Assembly: GCA_965198755.1 (NCBI GenBank)
Contig: OZ240673.1
Location: 3,472,001 to 3,536,000 of the forward strand
Direction of reading: 5' to 3'
Source of the DNA: BOG-908 sp963692875
GTDB taxonomy: Bacteria; Pseudomonadota; Alphaproteobacteria; Acetobacterales; Acetobacteraceae
DNA: 64,000 nucleotides
Both the position numbers and the translations under genes were made by a program. The notes under the pieces were generated by a model. That model saw only the letters and a list, made by a program, of their open reading frames with translations, did no database searches and was not told the origin of the DNA. Each line of letters opens with the position of its first letter. Within the stretch, counting starts at the first letter, position 1. This document shows positions 50,309 to 58,711 of this stretch, piece by piece.

Positions 50309-53161
50309 TCATGGTCCCACCGCGTCCCCGGCGAGCATGGCCTTGTCGGATCGCCGCCGCCTGGAGGCTGCCGCGTTGCTCCAGTGGCGCTCGGTCGATT
50401 TGTAGCCGGTCAGGCAATGGATCGCCACGGCGCGGAACAGCGCGCGCCGGCTGAGCACGGCGACCCTGTCGAGGCGCTCGCGCCAGTCGCCGCCGCGTGC
50501 GGCCAGGTATTGCGCCAAAGCGCGGGTCAGCAGCGCCGGGCCGGTGGAGAGCCACACCGTCTCGGCGTCGCCGCGGGCGACCGACGCCATCGCCTGGCGA
50601 AGCGCCAGCAGCACCACAGGGTGGCGCGGCACGCAGGCGATGAAGTTGTTGCCGATGGAGCCGAAATCCTCCTGGTAGAGCACCAGCTCCGCCCGGTCCG
50701 GCAGCACGGTGTGCAGGGGGGCATGGCAGCGGTCGTCGCTGTCGGCGTAGGTCCCGCCATGGACCGCGAGGTAGGCCAGCCGGAACACATCGGCCTTCTG
50801 CGCCGGCCCGGAGATGCGGCCGTAGATGTTGCCGGCGACGGCGCCGAGGTGGGCGGCGATGAAGGCGCGCGCGGCGGCGTCATCGAACAGTTCGACCAGG
50901 TGGTCGGGGTGGTGATCCCGCCAGCTTTGCATCATGGCGCGCACGTCGGCGGGCACGTCCGGCGTGTCCCAGAACTGGACGATGCGCTTGGGGATCGGCG
51001 TTGCAGGGGCCGTGACGGAACCCGGCTGGACGGCCGCGCCGTGGCCGCGCATGCCGGGGGGGACCACCGATCCGTGCGCGCGCAGGGCGTGGAGCAGGGC
51101 CACCGCGGCGGCGGTGCTGTGCGGGTGGGCGGCGACCACGCGCAGCACGGCCTCGACCTGGCCATGCAGCCCAGCGTGGCGGAGCGCCGGCAGGTGGTCC
51201 GCCATCGCCTGGTCCAGCGCGTACTCGTCGATGACCTGGCCAAAATGCGTCTGGCCGGCGTGGCGCGACTGGCCGCGCAGCCGCAGGCTCGCCGCGTTGA
51301 GGCGCATGTAGCCACGCAACGCCGCGCGCCCGCCCGGCAGGTCCAGCGTGGAGAGGCAGAACCGGGCGTGCATGAAGTGCGTCTCCGCGGCATGCGGGTC
51401 CAGCGCCTCGGCCGCCCGGTAGCCGTCCTCGGCTGTGGCCCAGTCGCCGCGGTCCTGCATCACGCCGGCGCGCATGCGGGCGAGGCGGGCGCGGTCGCGC
51501 GCGGTGGCGGCCGGAGCCTGCGCCAGGCAGTGGTCGATGTCGGCGTCGGTGCCGAGGCAGAGTTCGCAGGACAGGCGCTCCATCCAGCAGCCGGCATCGT
51601 GCGGGGCGTCGGCCGTGGCCTGCCGCGCCAGTGCCAGCGCCGCGTGCCAGTGGCCGCAGCGGCGCAGCAGCCCGGCACGCCTGATCCGCACCACCGCTGC
51701 CTGGCCGGATGCGGCCTCGGCCGCCGCGAGCCGGGCCAGGGCCTCGTCCGTGCGGCCGAGCAGGGCCAGCGCCTCGGCCAGGCCCAGATGCAGCCCGAGG
51801 TGGAACGGTGTCCGCGCCACCGCGGCGGCATAGAGCGCGTGCATGCGCGGCACGTCCTGGGCCATGCGGGCCTGCTCGGCCTGCTGCACCAGGGCGGCCG
51901 GGTTGTCCGGCTCCAGCGCCAGGGCACGGGCGAGCAGCGCGTCGGAGGCTACCTGGCGGCCGAGCGCGTGCTCCGCCTGTGCCATCTGCAGCAGCGGTTC
52001 GGCCCGGCCGGGCTGCCGGGCATGGGCGCAGGCGAAGGCGGCCAGCGCCTCGGCATGCCGGCCGCCGGCGCGTTCGGTAAGGCCGAGGCTGAGCCAGGCG
52101 GCGTCCTGGCCGGGGTCTGCCGCCAGCGCCGCGTGGGCGAGTTGCCGCGCAGCCTCGATGGCGCCGAGCTCGCGTTCGTCGGCGGCGAGCTCGAGCAGGG
52201 CGGAGGCTTGGCCGGGTGCTGCGGCCACCAGGCGGCGCAAGGCGTCGCGCGCGGCCTGGCGGCGGCCGGCGGCACGTTCGAGCTGCGCCAGGCCCAGCAG
52301 CGCCGGCGCGCTATTGGGCTGCTGCGCCAGCACCGCGGAGATCACGTCGCGCGCGTCGTCGAACCGGCCCAGCCCGCGCAGGTCCACCGCGCACTCCAGC
52401 CGGCACCAATCGTTGGCGGGGTCGGCATCGGCGGCCTGGCGGTGCCAGGACAGTGCCGCCGCCCGGTCGCCGCGCCGGCGGGCGCATTGGCCCAGGCCGA
52501 GCAGCGCCGCGCTGCTCTGCGGCGTGCTGGCCAGCAGGTGGCGGTACTCGGCCTCCGCGGCGTCGAGGCGGTCCAGCCGGCACAGATCCGACGCGGCTTG
52601 CAGCCGCGCCCAGGCGTGGGCGGGGTCGGCGTCCAGCACGCTCCGGTGCAGCTCCAGCGAGGCCTGCAGGTCGCCGCGCCTGCGGGCGCAGGTGGCCAAG
52701 CCGAGCATGGCGGCCGGCAGCCCGGGCGTGTGTGCCAGCACTGCCCGGTAGAGTGCCTCGGACTCCTCAAGCCGGCCCAGGTGGCACAGTTCTGCCGCCG
52801 CTTCCACGCCGGCACCGACGTGCACGGGGTCGGCGTTCCAGGCCGCCTGGAAGTGGGCGAGCGCTGCGCCGCGGTCGCCGCACCGGCGGGCGGCGTAGCC
52901 CAGGCCGGCATGGGCGCCGGGGTGCCCAGGGTTCAGCGAGAGTACTGCCTGGTACTCGGCTTCCGCCTCCTCGGTCCGGCCCAGGGCGATCAGGTCGGCG
53001 GCCGCCTCCGTGCGCAGGCCATGATGCGCCGGCTGCAGGCGAGCGGCGGCCTGGAACCACGCGAGCGACGCTGCGCGCTGCCCGGCCTGGCGCGCGGCCC
53101 TGGCCGCCGCGACCATGCCGGGAACGTCGCGCGGCGGTGCCGCATCGGCGATGGGCTCCAC
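50309..53161 (-). CDS. TPR-repeat protein with C-terminal DXD-type glycosyltransferase domain
   Basis: A 950-residue protein. Residues about 15-640 are roughly eighteen tetratricopeptide-like helical repeats (for example AHAGLGYAARRCGDRGAALA and similar). The C-terminal about 250 residues form a glycosyltransferase with the sugar-binding DXD segment: IPKRIVQFWDTPDVPADV, ADVFRLAYLAVHGGTYADSD and SIGNNFIACVPRHPV, as in capsular-polysaccharide or mannosyl transferases with the OCH1-like fold. A protein- or surface-glycan-modifying role is likely. It starts at GTG 53161. A composite repeat lies upstream, and the Hint gene is 127 bp downstream in the same direction. Confidence 0.85.
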   Translation of the reverse strand: MEPIADAAPPRDVPGMVAAARAARQAGQRAASLAWFQAAARLQPAHHGLRTEAAADLIALGRTEEAEAEYQAVLSLNPGHPGAHAGLGYAARRCGDRGAALAHFQAAWNADPVHVGAGVEAAAELCHLGRLEESEALYRAVLAHTPGLPAAMLGLATCARRRGDLQASLELHRSVLDADPAHAWARLQAASDLCRLDRLDAAEAEYRHLLASTPQSSAALLGLGQCARRRGDRAAALSWHRQAADADPANDWCRLECAVDLRGLGRFDDARDVISAVLAQQPNSAPALLGLAQLERAAGRRQAARDALRRLVAAAPGQASALLELAADERELGAIEAARQLAHAALAADPGQDAAWLSLGLTERAGGRHAEALAAFACAHARQPGRAEPLLQMAQAEHALGRQVASDALLARALALEPDNPAALVQQAEQARMAQDVPRMHALYAAAVARTPFHLGLHLGLAEALALLGRTDEALARLAAAEAASGQAAVVRIRRAGLLRRCGHWHAALALARQATADAPHDAGCWMERLSCELCLGTDADIDHCLAQAPAATARDRARLARMRAGVMQDRGDWATAEDGYRAAEALDPHAAETHFMHARFCLSTLDLPGGRAALRGYMRLNAASLRLRGQSRHAGQTHFGQVIDEYALDQAMADHLPALRHAGLHGQVEAVLRVVAAHPHSTAAAVALLHALRAHGSVVPPGMRGHGAAVQPGSVTAPATPIPKRIVQFWDTPDVPADVRAMMQSWRDHHPDHLVELFDDAAARAFIAAHLGAVAGNIYGRISGPAQKADVFRLAYLAVHGGTYADSDDRCHAPLHTVLPDRAELVLYQEDFGSIGNNFIACVPRHPVVLLALRQAMASVARGDAETVWLSTGPALLTRALAQYLAARGGDWRERLDRVAVLSRRALFRAVAIHCLTGYKSTERHWSNAAASRRRRSDKAMLAGDAVGP

Positions 53162-53189
53162 GTTTCTGGCTCTCCGGCACCTTAGTTAG

Positions 53190-53328
53190 GAAGCAAGGCC
53201 TTCTTTTCTGAAGAAAAGAAGCAAAAGACTTTTGGTCCCGCTGTCGCGATGGTTCTGCCGGCGCGCGCCCAAGGGAACAAAAGTTTTTTGGTTCTTTTTT
53301 TCAAAAAAGAACTGCTTGCTTGCCTTGC
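53190..53328 (+). repeat. AT-arm composite repeat, class I (arms C/A)
   Basis: Left arm C, core CTGTCGCGATGGTTCTGCC then GCGCGCGCCCAAGGGAAC, right arm A. It ends at the hpf stop codon. Confidence 0.9.
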
Positions 53329-53940
53329 CTAGCTGCCGGCCGGATCGATCCAGCCGATGTTACCATCGGTGCGGCGGTATATGACATTCAGCTCGCCGGT
53401 AGCCGAGTTGCGGAACATCAGCACCGGCTGGTCTGCCAGGTCCATCCGCATCACCGCGTCGCCGACCGACAGGCTGGTGATCTCGGTGACCGTCTCGGCG
53501 ATCACCGTGGCGAACGTGGGAGCGACCGCGGCCGCTGCCTCCGGCGCGTCCGCTTCGCCGTTCGCATGGCCGGGGCCAGTGTCGGGCTCGGCGCGCAACA
53601 CGTAGGCGCGCGCGGTCTGCGGGCGCTCGCGGCCGGCCAGCGCGCGGTGGTGCTCGTTCACCCGGCGGCGGTAGCGGCGCAGGCGGGTGGCGATGTGCTC
53701 GGCGGCGTCGTCGAAGGCGGCGTTGGCGTCGCCCGCCTCGCCCTCGCCGCGCAGGGTCAGGCCGCGGCCGGCATGCACGTTGATGTCGCAGGTGAAGAAG
53801 CTGCGGGCACGACCGAAGGTGACGCTGGCCTCCATGGCGTGGTCGAAATATTTGGACGCGATCACGTCGAGGCTGGAGGCGACGCGGGTTCGCAGCGAGT
53901 CAGACAGGTCCACCTGCTTGCCCGAGACGTTGATCTGCAT
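53329..53940 (-). CDS. hpf: Ribosome hibernation promoting factor, long form
   Basis: A 203-residue long HPF that dimerises 70S ribosomes into inactive 100S particles in stationary phase. The N-terminal domain has QINVSGKQVDLSDSLRTRV, DINVHAGRGLTLRGEGEAGD and a basic RRYRRRVNEHHR helix; the C-terminal domain is MRMDLADQPVLMFRNSATGE followed by LNVIYRRTDGNIGWIDP, which mediates dimer contact. It lies 108 bp downstream of rpoN, the usual proteobacterial order, so sigma-54-linked regulation is plausible. Confidence 0.95.
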   Translation of the reverse strand: MQINVSGKQVDLSDSLRTRVASSLDVIASKYFDHAMEASVTFGRARSFFTCDINVHAGRGLTLRGEGEAGDANAAFDDAAEHIATRLRRYRRRVNEHHRALAGRERPQTARAYVLRAEPDTGPGHANGEADAPEAAAAVAPTFATVIAETVTEITSLSVGDAVMRMDLADQPVLMFRNSATGELNVIYRRTDGNIGWIDPAGS

Positions 53941-54048
53941 GCGTCCACCTCCGTGCCCAGCCCTAGGTTCGGCGGCCGGCGGCAGGTTGCCCCGTACCAC
54001 CCTCTGGTGGCATGCGCTTTGGCCTTGCCGCCCTGCGGCAGCACGCGC

Positions 54049-55539
54049 TCAGCCCTGTGCCGCCTTCTCCCGCTTGCGCTGCACGGAACTGGGGATGCGC
54101 AGCGCGTCGCGGTATTTGGCCACCGTTCTGCGCGCGATGTCTACGCCCTCGCGTCGTAGTGTAGCCACGATAGCGTCGTCCGACAGGATGTCGGCGGCGG
54201 TCTCGGCTGCAACCATGGCGCGTATGCGGTGGCGCACCGCCTCGGCCGAGTGGGTCTCGCCGCCGGCGCCGGCGATGGCGGTGGTGAAGAAATATTTCAG
54301 CTCGTAGATGCCGCGCGGGGTGGCGATGTACTTGTTGGCGGTGACCCGGCTGACGGTGCTCTCGTGCAGGGTCACCACCTCGGCGATGTCGCGCAGGATC
54401 AGCGGCCGCAGGTGGGAGACGCCGTGGCGGAAGAAGCCGTCCTGGCGGCGGACGATCTCGCTGGCCACCTTCAGGATGGTCTGCGCGCGCTGGGCGAGGG
54501 ATTTGACCAGCCAGTTGGCCGTGGCCATGCGCTCGCCGATGAACTGCTTGGCGTCGCGGTCGGCGTTCTGGCTGATGCGGGCGTAGAAGCTCTCGTTGAC
54601 CAGCACGCGCGGCATGGTGTCGGGGTTGAGCTCCAGCAGCCAGTCGCCGGCGGGTGCGGCGCGCATCAGCACGTCGGGGATCACCGGCGGCAGGGGGGTG
54701 GCGTCCCAGTTGGCACCGGGCTTCGGGTCCAGCGCGCGGATTTCGGCGATCATCTCGGAGAGGTCCTCCATGTCCACCTGGCAGACGGCCAGCAGGGTGC
54801 GCAGGTCTCGGCGGCCGAGTGCGTCGAGGTTGTCCAGCAGCGCCTGCATCGCCGGGTCCAGCCGGTTGGCCTCGCGCAACTGGGCGGCCAGGCACTCGGC
54901 CAGCGAGCGGGCGAACATGCCGGCCGGGTCGAAACCCATCATGCGGGCGCGCACCGCCTCCACCTGGGCGAGCTCCGTGCCCAGCGCGTGGGCGACCTCC
55001 GCCGGGTCGGCGGCGAGCCGGCCGGAGGGTTCGAGCAAGGCGATCAGGTGGGCGCCGATCAGCCGGTCGGCGCGGTCGGCAAACGCCAGGCGGAGCTGTT
55101 CGCCCAAGTGGTCGCGCAGGGTTTCGTGCGTCTCCAGCGTCTCGTCCAGGCCGCGGTCGTCGGAGTCGAAGCTTTGCGAGCCGCCTGAACCGGACAGCGT
55201 GGTGGGCATTGACAGGCCGTCGGCGGGGCCGAGCGCCTCGTAGCCGTCGAACTCGTGGTCGATCGGGTTCTGCGCCTCGTCCGGCATGGTGGCGCTGGCG
55301 ACCAGGTCGGCGCTGTCGGCGGTCTCCGCGGGTCGGTCGGGCTGGTCCGGCGTGGGGCGCTCGCCGATCTGCTCGGCCCGCTCGTCACGCTCGAGCAGCG
55401 GGTTGCGCTCGAGCTCCTCCTCGACGAAGGCGGCGACCTCGAGGTTGGAGAACTGCAGCAGCTTGATGGCCTGACGCAGCTGGGGCGTCATCACCAGGGA
55501 CTGGGACTGCCGGAACTCGAGGCGGGGGCCTAGGGACAT
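54049..55539 (-). CDS. rpoN: RNA polymerase sigma-54 factor
   Basis: A 496-residue sigma factor for -24/-12 promoters. N-terminal activator region: LEFRQSQSLVMTPQLRQAIKL; acidic linker (about residues 50-120); core-binding domain; DNA-binding C-terminus with GVSHLRPLILRDIAEVV..HESTVSRVTANKYI and the RpoN box ARRTVAKYRD. Start ATG 55539 (MSLGPRLEF) gives a standard N-terminus. hpf follows; ptsN, often next, is not seen. Confidence 0.97.
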   Translation of the reverse strand: MSLGPRLEFRQSQSLVMTPQLRQAIKLLQFSNLEVAAFVEEELERNPLLERDERAEQIGERPTPDQPDRPAETADSADLVASATMPDEAQNPIDHEFDGYEALGPADGLSMPTTLSGSGGSQSFDSDDRGLDETLETHETLRDHLGEQLRLAFADRADRLIGAHLIALLEPSGRLAADPAEVAHALGTELAQVEAVRARMMGFDPAGMFARSLAECLAAQLREANRLDPAMQALLDNLDALGRRDLRTLLAVCQVDMEDLSEMIAEIRALDPKPGANWDATPLPPVIPDVLMRAAPAGDWLLELNPDTMPRVLVNESFYARISQNADRDAKQFIGERMATANWLVKSLAQRAQTILKVASEIVRRQDGFFRHGVSHLRPLILRDIAEVVTLHESTVSRVTANKYIATPRGIYELKYFFTTAIAGAGGETHSAEAVRHRIRAMVAAETAADILSDDAIVATLRREGVDIARRTVAKYRDALRIPSSVQRKREKAAQG

Positions 55540-55611
55540 CGTGGCGCGAGTGTTAGCGCGGCGGGGAGCAGAAGGAAGGGCTTCTTTTCCGGGGACGTGG
55601 GCGGAGCTTGG

Positions 55612-55823
55612 GCAAGGCAAGCGGTTCTTTTTTGAAAAAAAGACCCAAAAAACTTTTGGTCCTCGGCTACGCGCTGCGGAAGGTTCGCGACAGCAGAACC
55701 ATTTCGTCGATGTGACGGGCCGCTGACCGACGTCTCAAAGCCGTCGAGGCCTCCCACCAGACGGGTGCCCAAGAGAGCAAAAGTTTTTTGGTTCTTTTTT
55801 TCAAAAAAGAACCGCTTGCTTGC
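55612..55823 (-). repeat. AT-arm composite repeat, class I with extra core sequence (arms A/A)
   Basis: Left arm A, core GCGCTGCGGAAGGTTCGCGA then CAGCAG; about 70 bp of unrelated sequence follows before a type A right arm. Either an insertion or two half copies. Confidence 0.75.
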
Positions 55824-56165
55824 CTACCCTTCCGCGTCCTCCATCACCAGGCTCTCAAACGGCTGCTCCTGCTCGGCGTCAGGCGGCCGTGTATACCGCT
55901 CGTAATTCGTCCGTGCCTTGTCCGCGCGGAACGTCAACTGGCGCAGGATATCGATTAGCGCGTCGTGGGCATCCACCGTCATGCGGTCGAGGCTCTGGCC
56001 CGGCGCCGGCACGCTCACCGAGAGTTCGGCCACCGACAGCATCGAGTTGGTGACGACGAAGGTGAACTGAGCGCCGCCGTGCGGAGAGAGCTCCATGCGC
56101 GCGAGCAGCACGTTGTAGTTGTTCAGCCCGTCGCGCGGAACCAGCCGCTCCTCTACCTCGGCCAT
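55824..56165 (-). CDS. Conserved hypothetical small protein
   Basis: A 113-residue acidic cytosolic protein (MAEVEERLVPRDGLNNYNVL...). Strand-rich middle (QFTFVVTNSMLSVAELSVSV) and a helical end (DALIDILRQLTFRADKARTN). No family recognised. GGAAGGG precedes ATG 56165 at good spacing; an in-frame TTG 18 bases upstream is less likely. Codon pattern and ribosome site support a real gene. Confidence 0.65.
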   Translation of the reverse strand: MAEVEERLVPRDGLNNYNVLLARMELSPHGGAQFTFVVTNSMLSVAELSVSVPAPGQSLDRMTVDAHDALIDILRQLTFRADKARTNYERYTRPPDAEQEQPFESLVMEDAEG

Positions 56166-56267
56166 CGGACCGCCCTTCCGCAATTTGTTGCGGTATCATT
56201 CTGACTGGTCGCGCCGGGATTGCCTAGATGGCGCGGGTTGAATTGGGTGACTGGGACCGAAAAAGCT

Positions 56268-57176
56268 TCAGGACAGCGGCGGATAGGTCACGCCCGTCAG
56301 CTCCTCGGACGCCGTCCACAGCCTGGACCAGACCTCGCGGTCCTGCGCCTGCGTGGCGATCTGCGCCAGCGCCGGCTTGCCGCGCACCTCCATCAGGCCG
56401 TCCGGGCCCCAGTACTGGCCGCCGACCACGTCGCCCATGGTGGCCGCATACAGGCCCGGCAGCGCGCCGCGCACCGCGTTCTGGCCCAGCACGCTGATGC
56501 CGGCGTTGACCACGCGGCCGAGCAGCGCCGGCATGCCGGTGGACACGATGAAGTTGGTGGTGGCAACGCCAGGATGGGCGGCAACGCTGACCAGGCGCGA
56601 GCTGACGGCCCGGGCGCGGCGGTCCAGCTCGAGCGCGAACATCAGGTTGGCGAGCTTGGACTGCCCGTAGGCGACGCGGCCGTTGTAGGGGCGCTCGGTT
56701 TGCAGGTCGTCGAACGCGATGCGGCCGCGGCGGTGGGCGATGCTGGAGATGGTGACCACGCGCGGGTGCGGCGCCTGCAGCAGGGTGGGCACCAGCAGGC
56801 CGGTCAGCGCGAAGTGGCCGAGGTGGTTGGTGGCGAACTGCCGTTCGAACCCGTCGGACGTCAGCGCGCGCTTGTTCTGCAGGCCGAGGCCGGCGTTGTT
56901 GAGCAGGATGTCGATGCGCGGCAACGCCTGGGCGGTGCGTTCGGCAAACATGCGCACGGAGGACAGGCTGGCGAGGTCCAGCGCGCTTACGGAGACTTTT
57001 GCCTGGGGGTGGGCCGCGCGGATGCGGGCGGCGCAGGCCTCGCCGCGGACGGTGTCGCGCACGGCGAGGGTGACGTCCGCGCCGTTGGCGGCGAGCACCA
57101 GCGCGGCCTCGTAGCCGATGCCGCTGGTGGCGCCGGTGACGATGGCGGTGCGGCCGGTCAGGTCTGGGGTGTTCAT
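56268..57176 (-). CDS. SDR-family oxidoreductase (retinol dehydrogenase-like)
   Basis: A 302-residue classical SDR with TGATSGIGYEAAL (about residues 15-27), NNAGLGL (about 91), the catalytic Ser in TISSIAH and YGQSK (Tyr-Lys). The insert RIAFDDLQTERPYNGRVAY before the catalytic Tyr is typical of the WWOX/retinol-dehydrogenase-like branch. The substrate is unknown. The gene stands alone. Confidence 0.88.
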   Translation of the reverse strand: MNTPDLTGRTAIVTGATSGIGYEAALVLAANGADVTLAVRDTVRGEACAARIRAAHPQAKVSVSALDLASLSSVRMFAERTAQALPRIDILLNNAGLGLQNKRALTSDGFERQFATNHLGHFALTGLLVPTLLQAPHPRVVTISSIAHRRGRIAFDDLQTERPYNGRVAYGQSKLANLMFALELDRRARAVSSRLVSVAAHPGVATTNFIVSTGMPALLGRVVNAGISVLGQNAVRGALPGLYAATMGDVVGGQYWGPDGLMEVRGKPALAQIATQAQDREVWSRLWTASEELTGVTYPPLS

Positions 57177-57192
57177 CGGGAGTTACCCTTTA

Positions 57193-57300
57193 AGGAAGAA
57201 AACAGTTCTTTTTTGAAAAAAAGAACCAAAAAACTTTTGTCTCTTAGGTATCCGTCGGTTGAACGTTCCGCGACAGCAGGCCCAAAAGTCTTTTGCTTCT
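57193..57300 (-). repeat. AT-arm composite repeat, class I, left part (split by IS110-family element)
   Basis: Left arm A and core ending CCGCGACAGCAGG, then AAAAGTCTTTTGCTTCT, where the IS110 element begins. The right arm resumes at 58676 as CTTTTCTTCAGAAAAGAAGG. Confidence 0.9.
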
Positions 57301-57344
57301 TGTAAGTTTGCTGTGTTCCTCGGCGGAGGCCAAGCTCTGGAACT

Positions 57345-57482
57345 GCGGTGGTGACCTTGCATTGCTTCTCGGGCGATCCTGTAGAAAAGATCCGGGCCCA
57401 CCGCATCCTGCACCTCTCGGTCGGACAGTATGCGGGGCCTCAGCGCGGCTGGGCAGCCTGATTGCAAGAAAGACCTGTGAGG
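57345..57482 (+). ncRNA. Putative IS110 bridge RNA (target and donor loops)
   Basis: In the leader of the IS110 element. The first stem, GCGGTGG 57345-57351 with CCACCGC 57398-57404, encloses a left target guide TTGCTTCT (57362-57369), identical to the left flank (57293-57300), and a right target guide CTGTAGAAAAG (57379-57389), complementary to the right flank CTTTTCTTCAG with one mismatch. A second stem, CCTC/GAGG plus GGTC/GACC (57413-57422 with 57472-57482), encloses ACAGTAT (57425-57431), identical to the element's right end, and TTGCAAG (57462-57468), complementary to CTTGTAA at the left junction with one G-U pair. This matches the guide logic known for IS621 bridge RNAs. Transcription and exact ends are inferred. 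Confidence 0.75.
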
Positions 57483-57513
57483 GGCGCCACCGCTTGCCCA
57501 AGGAAGCCTCGCC

Positions 57514-58491
57514 ATGGCCATTCTCGGTCTTGATATCGGTAAAGCAAAAGTCGACGCCCATCTCCTCTACGGCGACAGAGCGGCCGCACTCCACCTGACC
57601 AACGATCAGACAGGGTTCGACGAACTGCACGCCTGGCTCGAACGACACATCCCCGGCGGCAGCACCGGCCTGCATGCCTGCATGGAAGCCACCGGCAATT
57701 ATGGCCTCGATCTCGCCGTCTTCCTGCACGGCCTCGGCATCAAGGTCAGCATCATCAACCCAAAACAAATCAAGGCCTTCGGCCAGGCCGAGCTCCGGCG
57801 CAACAAAACCAACAAGCTCGACGCAGCCCTCATCGCGCGCTTCTGCCGCACGCAAAACCCTGCCCCCTGGACGCCGCCGCTGCCGCACCTGCGCGACCTG
57901 CGCGAGCTCGTGCGCCGTTGCGCCGCCCTCAAGACGACCCGCACACAGGAACTCAACCGCCAGAAAGCCGGCCTGTGGAGCGCCACCGTGCAGGCCTCCA
58001 TCGCCCGTAGCCTGGCGTATCTGAACGCAGAGATCGACGCCATCGCCCACGACATCCGCGCGCTGATCGCAGGCGACATGCAGACGCGCCATCAGGCCGA
58101 GCTGCTGCGCAGCATCCCGGGCATCGGCGAAGTGACCATGGCAGTGCTGCTCGCAGAGATCCCCAACATTGCCGAGTTCGAGCCCAAAGGTCTGGCCGCG
58201 TTCGCAGGCCTCTCGCCGGCCGAGCATAGTTCAGGCGCGCAAACCCGCAGCACCGGCATCAGCCGCATCGGCAACGCCAACCTGCGCAGCGCACTCTACC
58301 TCGCGGCACTCAGCGCCAGCCGCCACCCGGTCCTGCGGGTCGTGGCACAACGGCTCAAGCAAGCCGGCAAGCCGAACAAGCTCGTTCTGATCGCCATCGC
58401 ACGCAGGCTGCTCGTCCTGGCCCACGCAGTGATCCGCACGCGCCGCCCGTTCGATCCCCATCATGTCAACGCCAACCCGGCAAACGCCTGA
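57514..58491 (+). CDS. IS110-family recombinase (transposase)
   Basis: A 325-residue DEDD/serine recombinase. N-terminal RuvC-like domain: ILGLDIGKAKVDAHLLY (first Asp), ACMEATGNYGLDLAVFL (Glu), and NKLDAALIARFC (Asp). C-terminal Transposase_20 domain: RSIPGIGEVTMAVLLAEIP, FAGLSPAEHSSG and the catalytic Ser in RSTGISRIGNANLRSALY. The position of the noncoding region upstream of the gene fits the IS110 (not IS1111) group. AAGGAAG precedes the ATG. Confidence 0.95.
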   Translation: MAILGLDIGKAKVDAHLLYGDRAAALHLTNDQTGFDELHAWLERHIPGGSTGLHACMEATGNYGLDLAVFLHGLGIKVSIINPKQIKAFGQAELRRNKTNKLDAALIARFCRTQNPAPWTPPLPHLRDLRELVRRCAALKTTRTQELNRQKAGLWSATVQASIARSLAYLNAEIDAIAHDIRALIAGDMQTRHQAELLRSIPGIGEVTMAVLLAEIPNIAEFEPKGLAAFAGLSPAEHSSGAQTRSTGISRIGNANLRSALYLAALSASRHPVLRVVAQRLKQAGKPNKLVLIAIARRLLVLAHAVIRTRRPFDPHHVNANPANA

Positions 58492-58675
58492 TTACCCGTT
58501 TTCCAGTTCAGTCAAAGCCGTTTTCCCGCCCCAGCCACACACTCACGCGGCAAGCTGGCGGGGCTTCGTCAAGCCTGGCCAAAGGCCACCGCGCAGCGGC
58601 GCGAAGCGGGCTTTACGAAGACACGACAGCTTGCCACGCTCAAAACAAATGGGCGCTTGACCAGCAACACAGTAT

Positions 58676-58709
58676 CTTTTCTTCAGAAAAGAAGGCCTTG
58701 CTTTCTTGC
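58676..58709 (-). repeat. AT-arm composite repeat, right arm remainder
   Basis: CTTTTCTTCAG/AAAAGAAGGCCTTGC completes the type C arm of the copy split by the IS110 element. Confidence 0.88.
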
Positions 58710-58711
58710 TT

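Larger units (their letters stand above)
57301..58677 (+). mobile_element. IS110-family insertion sequence in a composite repeat
   Basis: About 1377 bp. Comparison with intact C-type arms places the junction at a CT dinucleotide (57299-57300 left, 58676-58677 right). No terminal inverted repeats, as usual for IS110. Joining the ends gives ACAGTAT-CT-TGTAA, a donor-like junction. A 213-bp leader precedes the recombinase gene and holds a bridge-RNA-like segment; about 180 bp follow the gene. It appears intact. Confidence 0.93.

Noticed and set aside
50264..53185. 973-codon open frame antisense to the TPR/glycosyltransferase gene
   Set aside because: Shadow of a long high-GC gene; no recognisable fold and begins in non-conserved sequence.
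57298..58678. TCTT direct repeats flanking the IS110 element as a target-site duplication
   Set aside because: Comparison with intact arms and with the guide segments is better explained by a shared CT core; IS110 elements usually make no true duplication.
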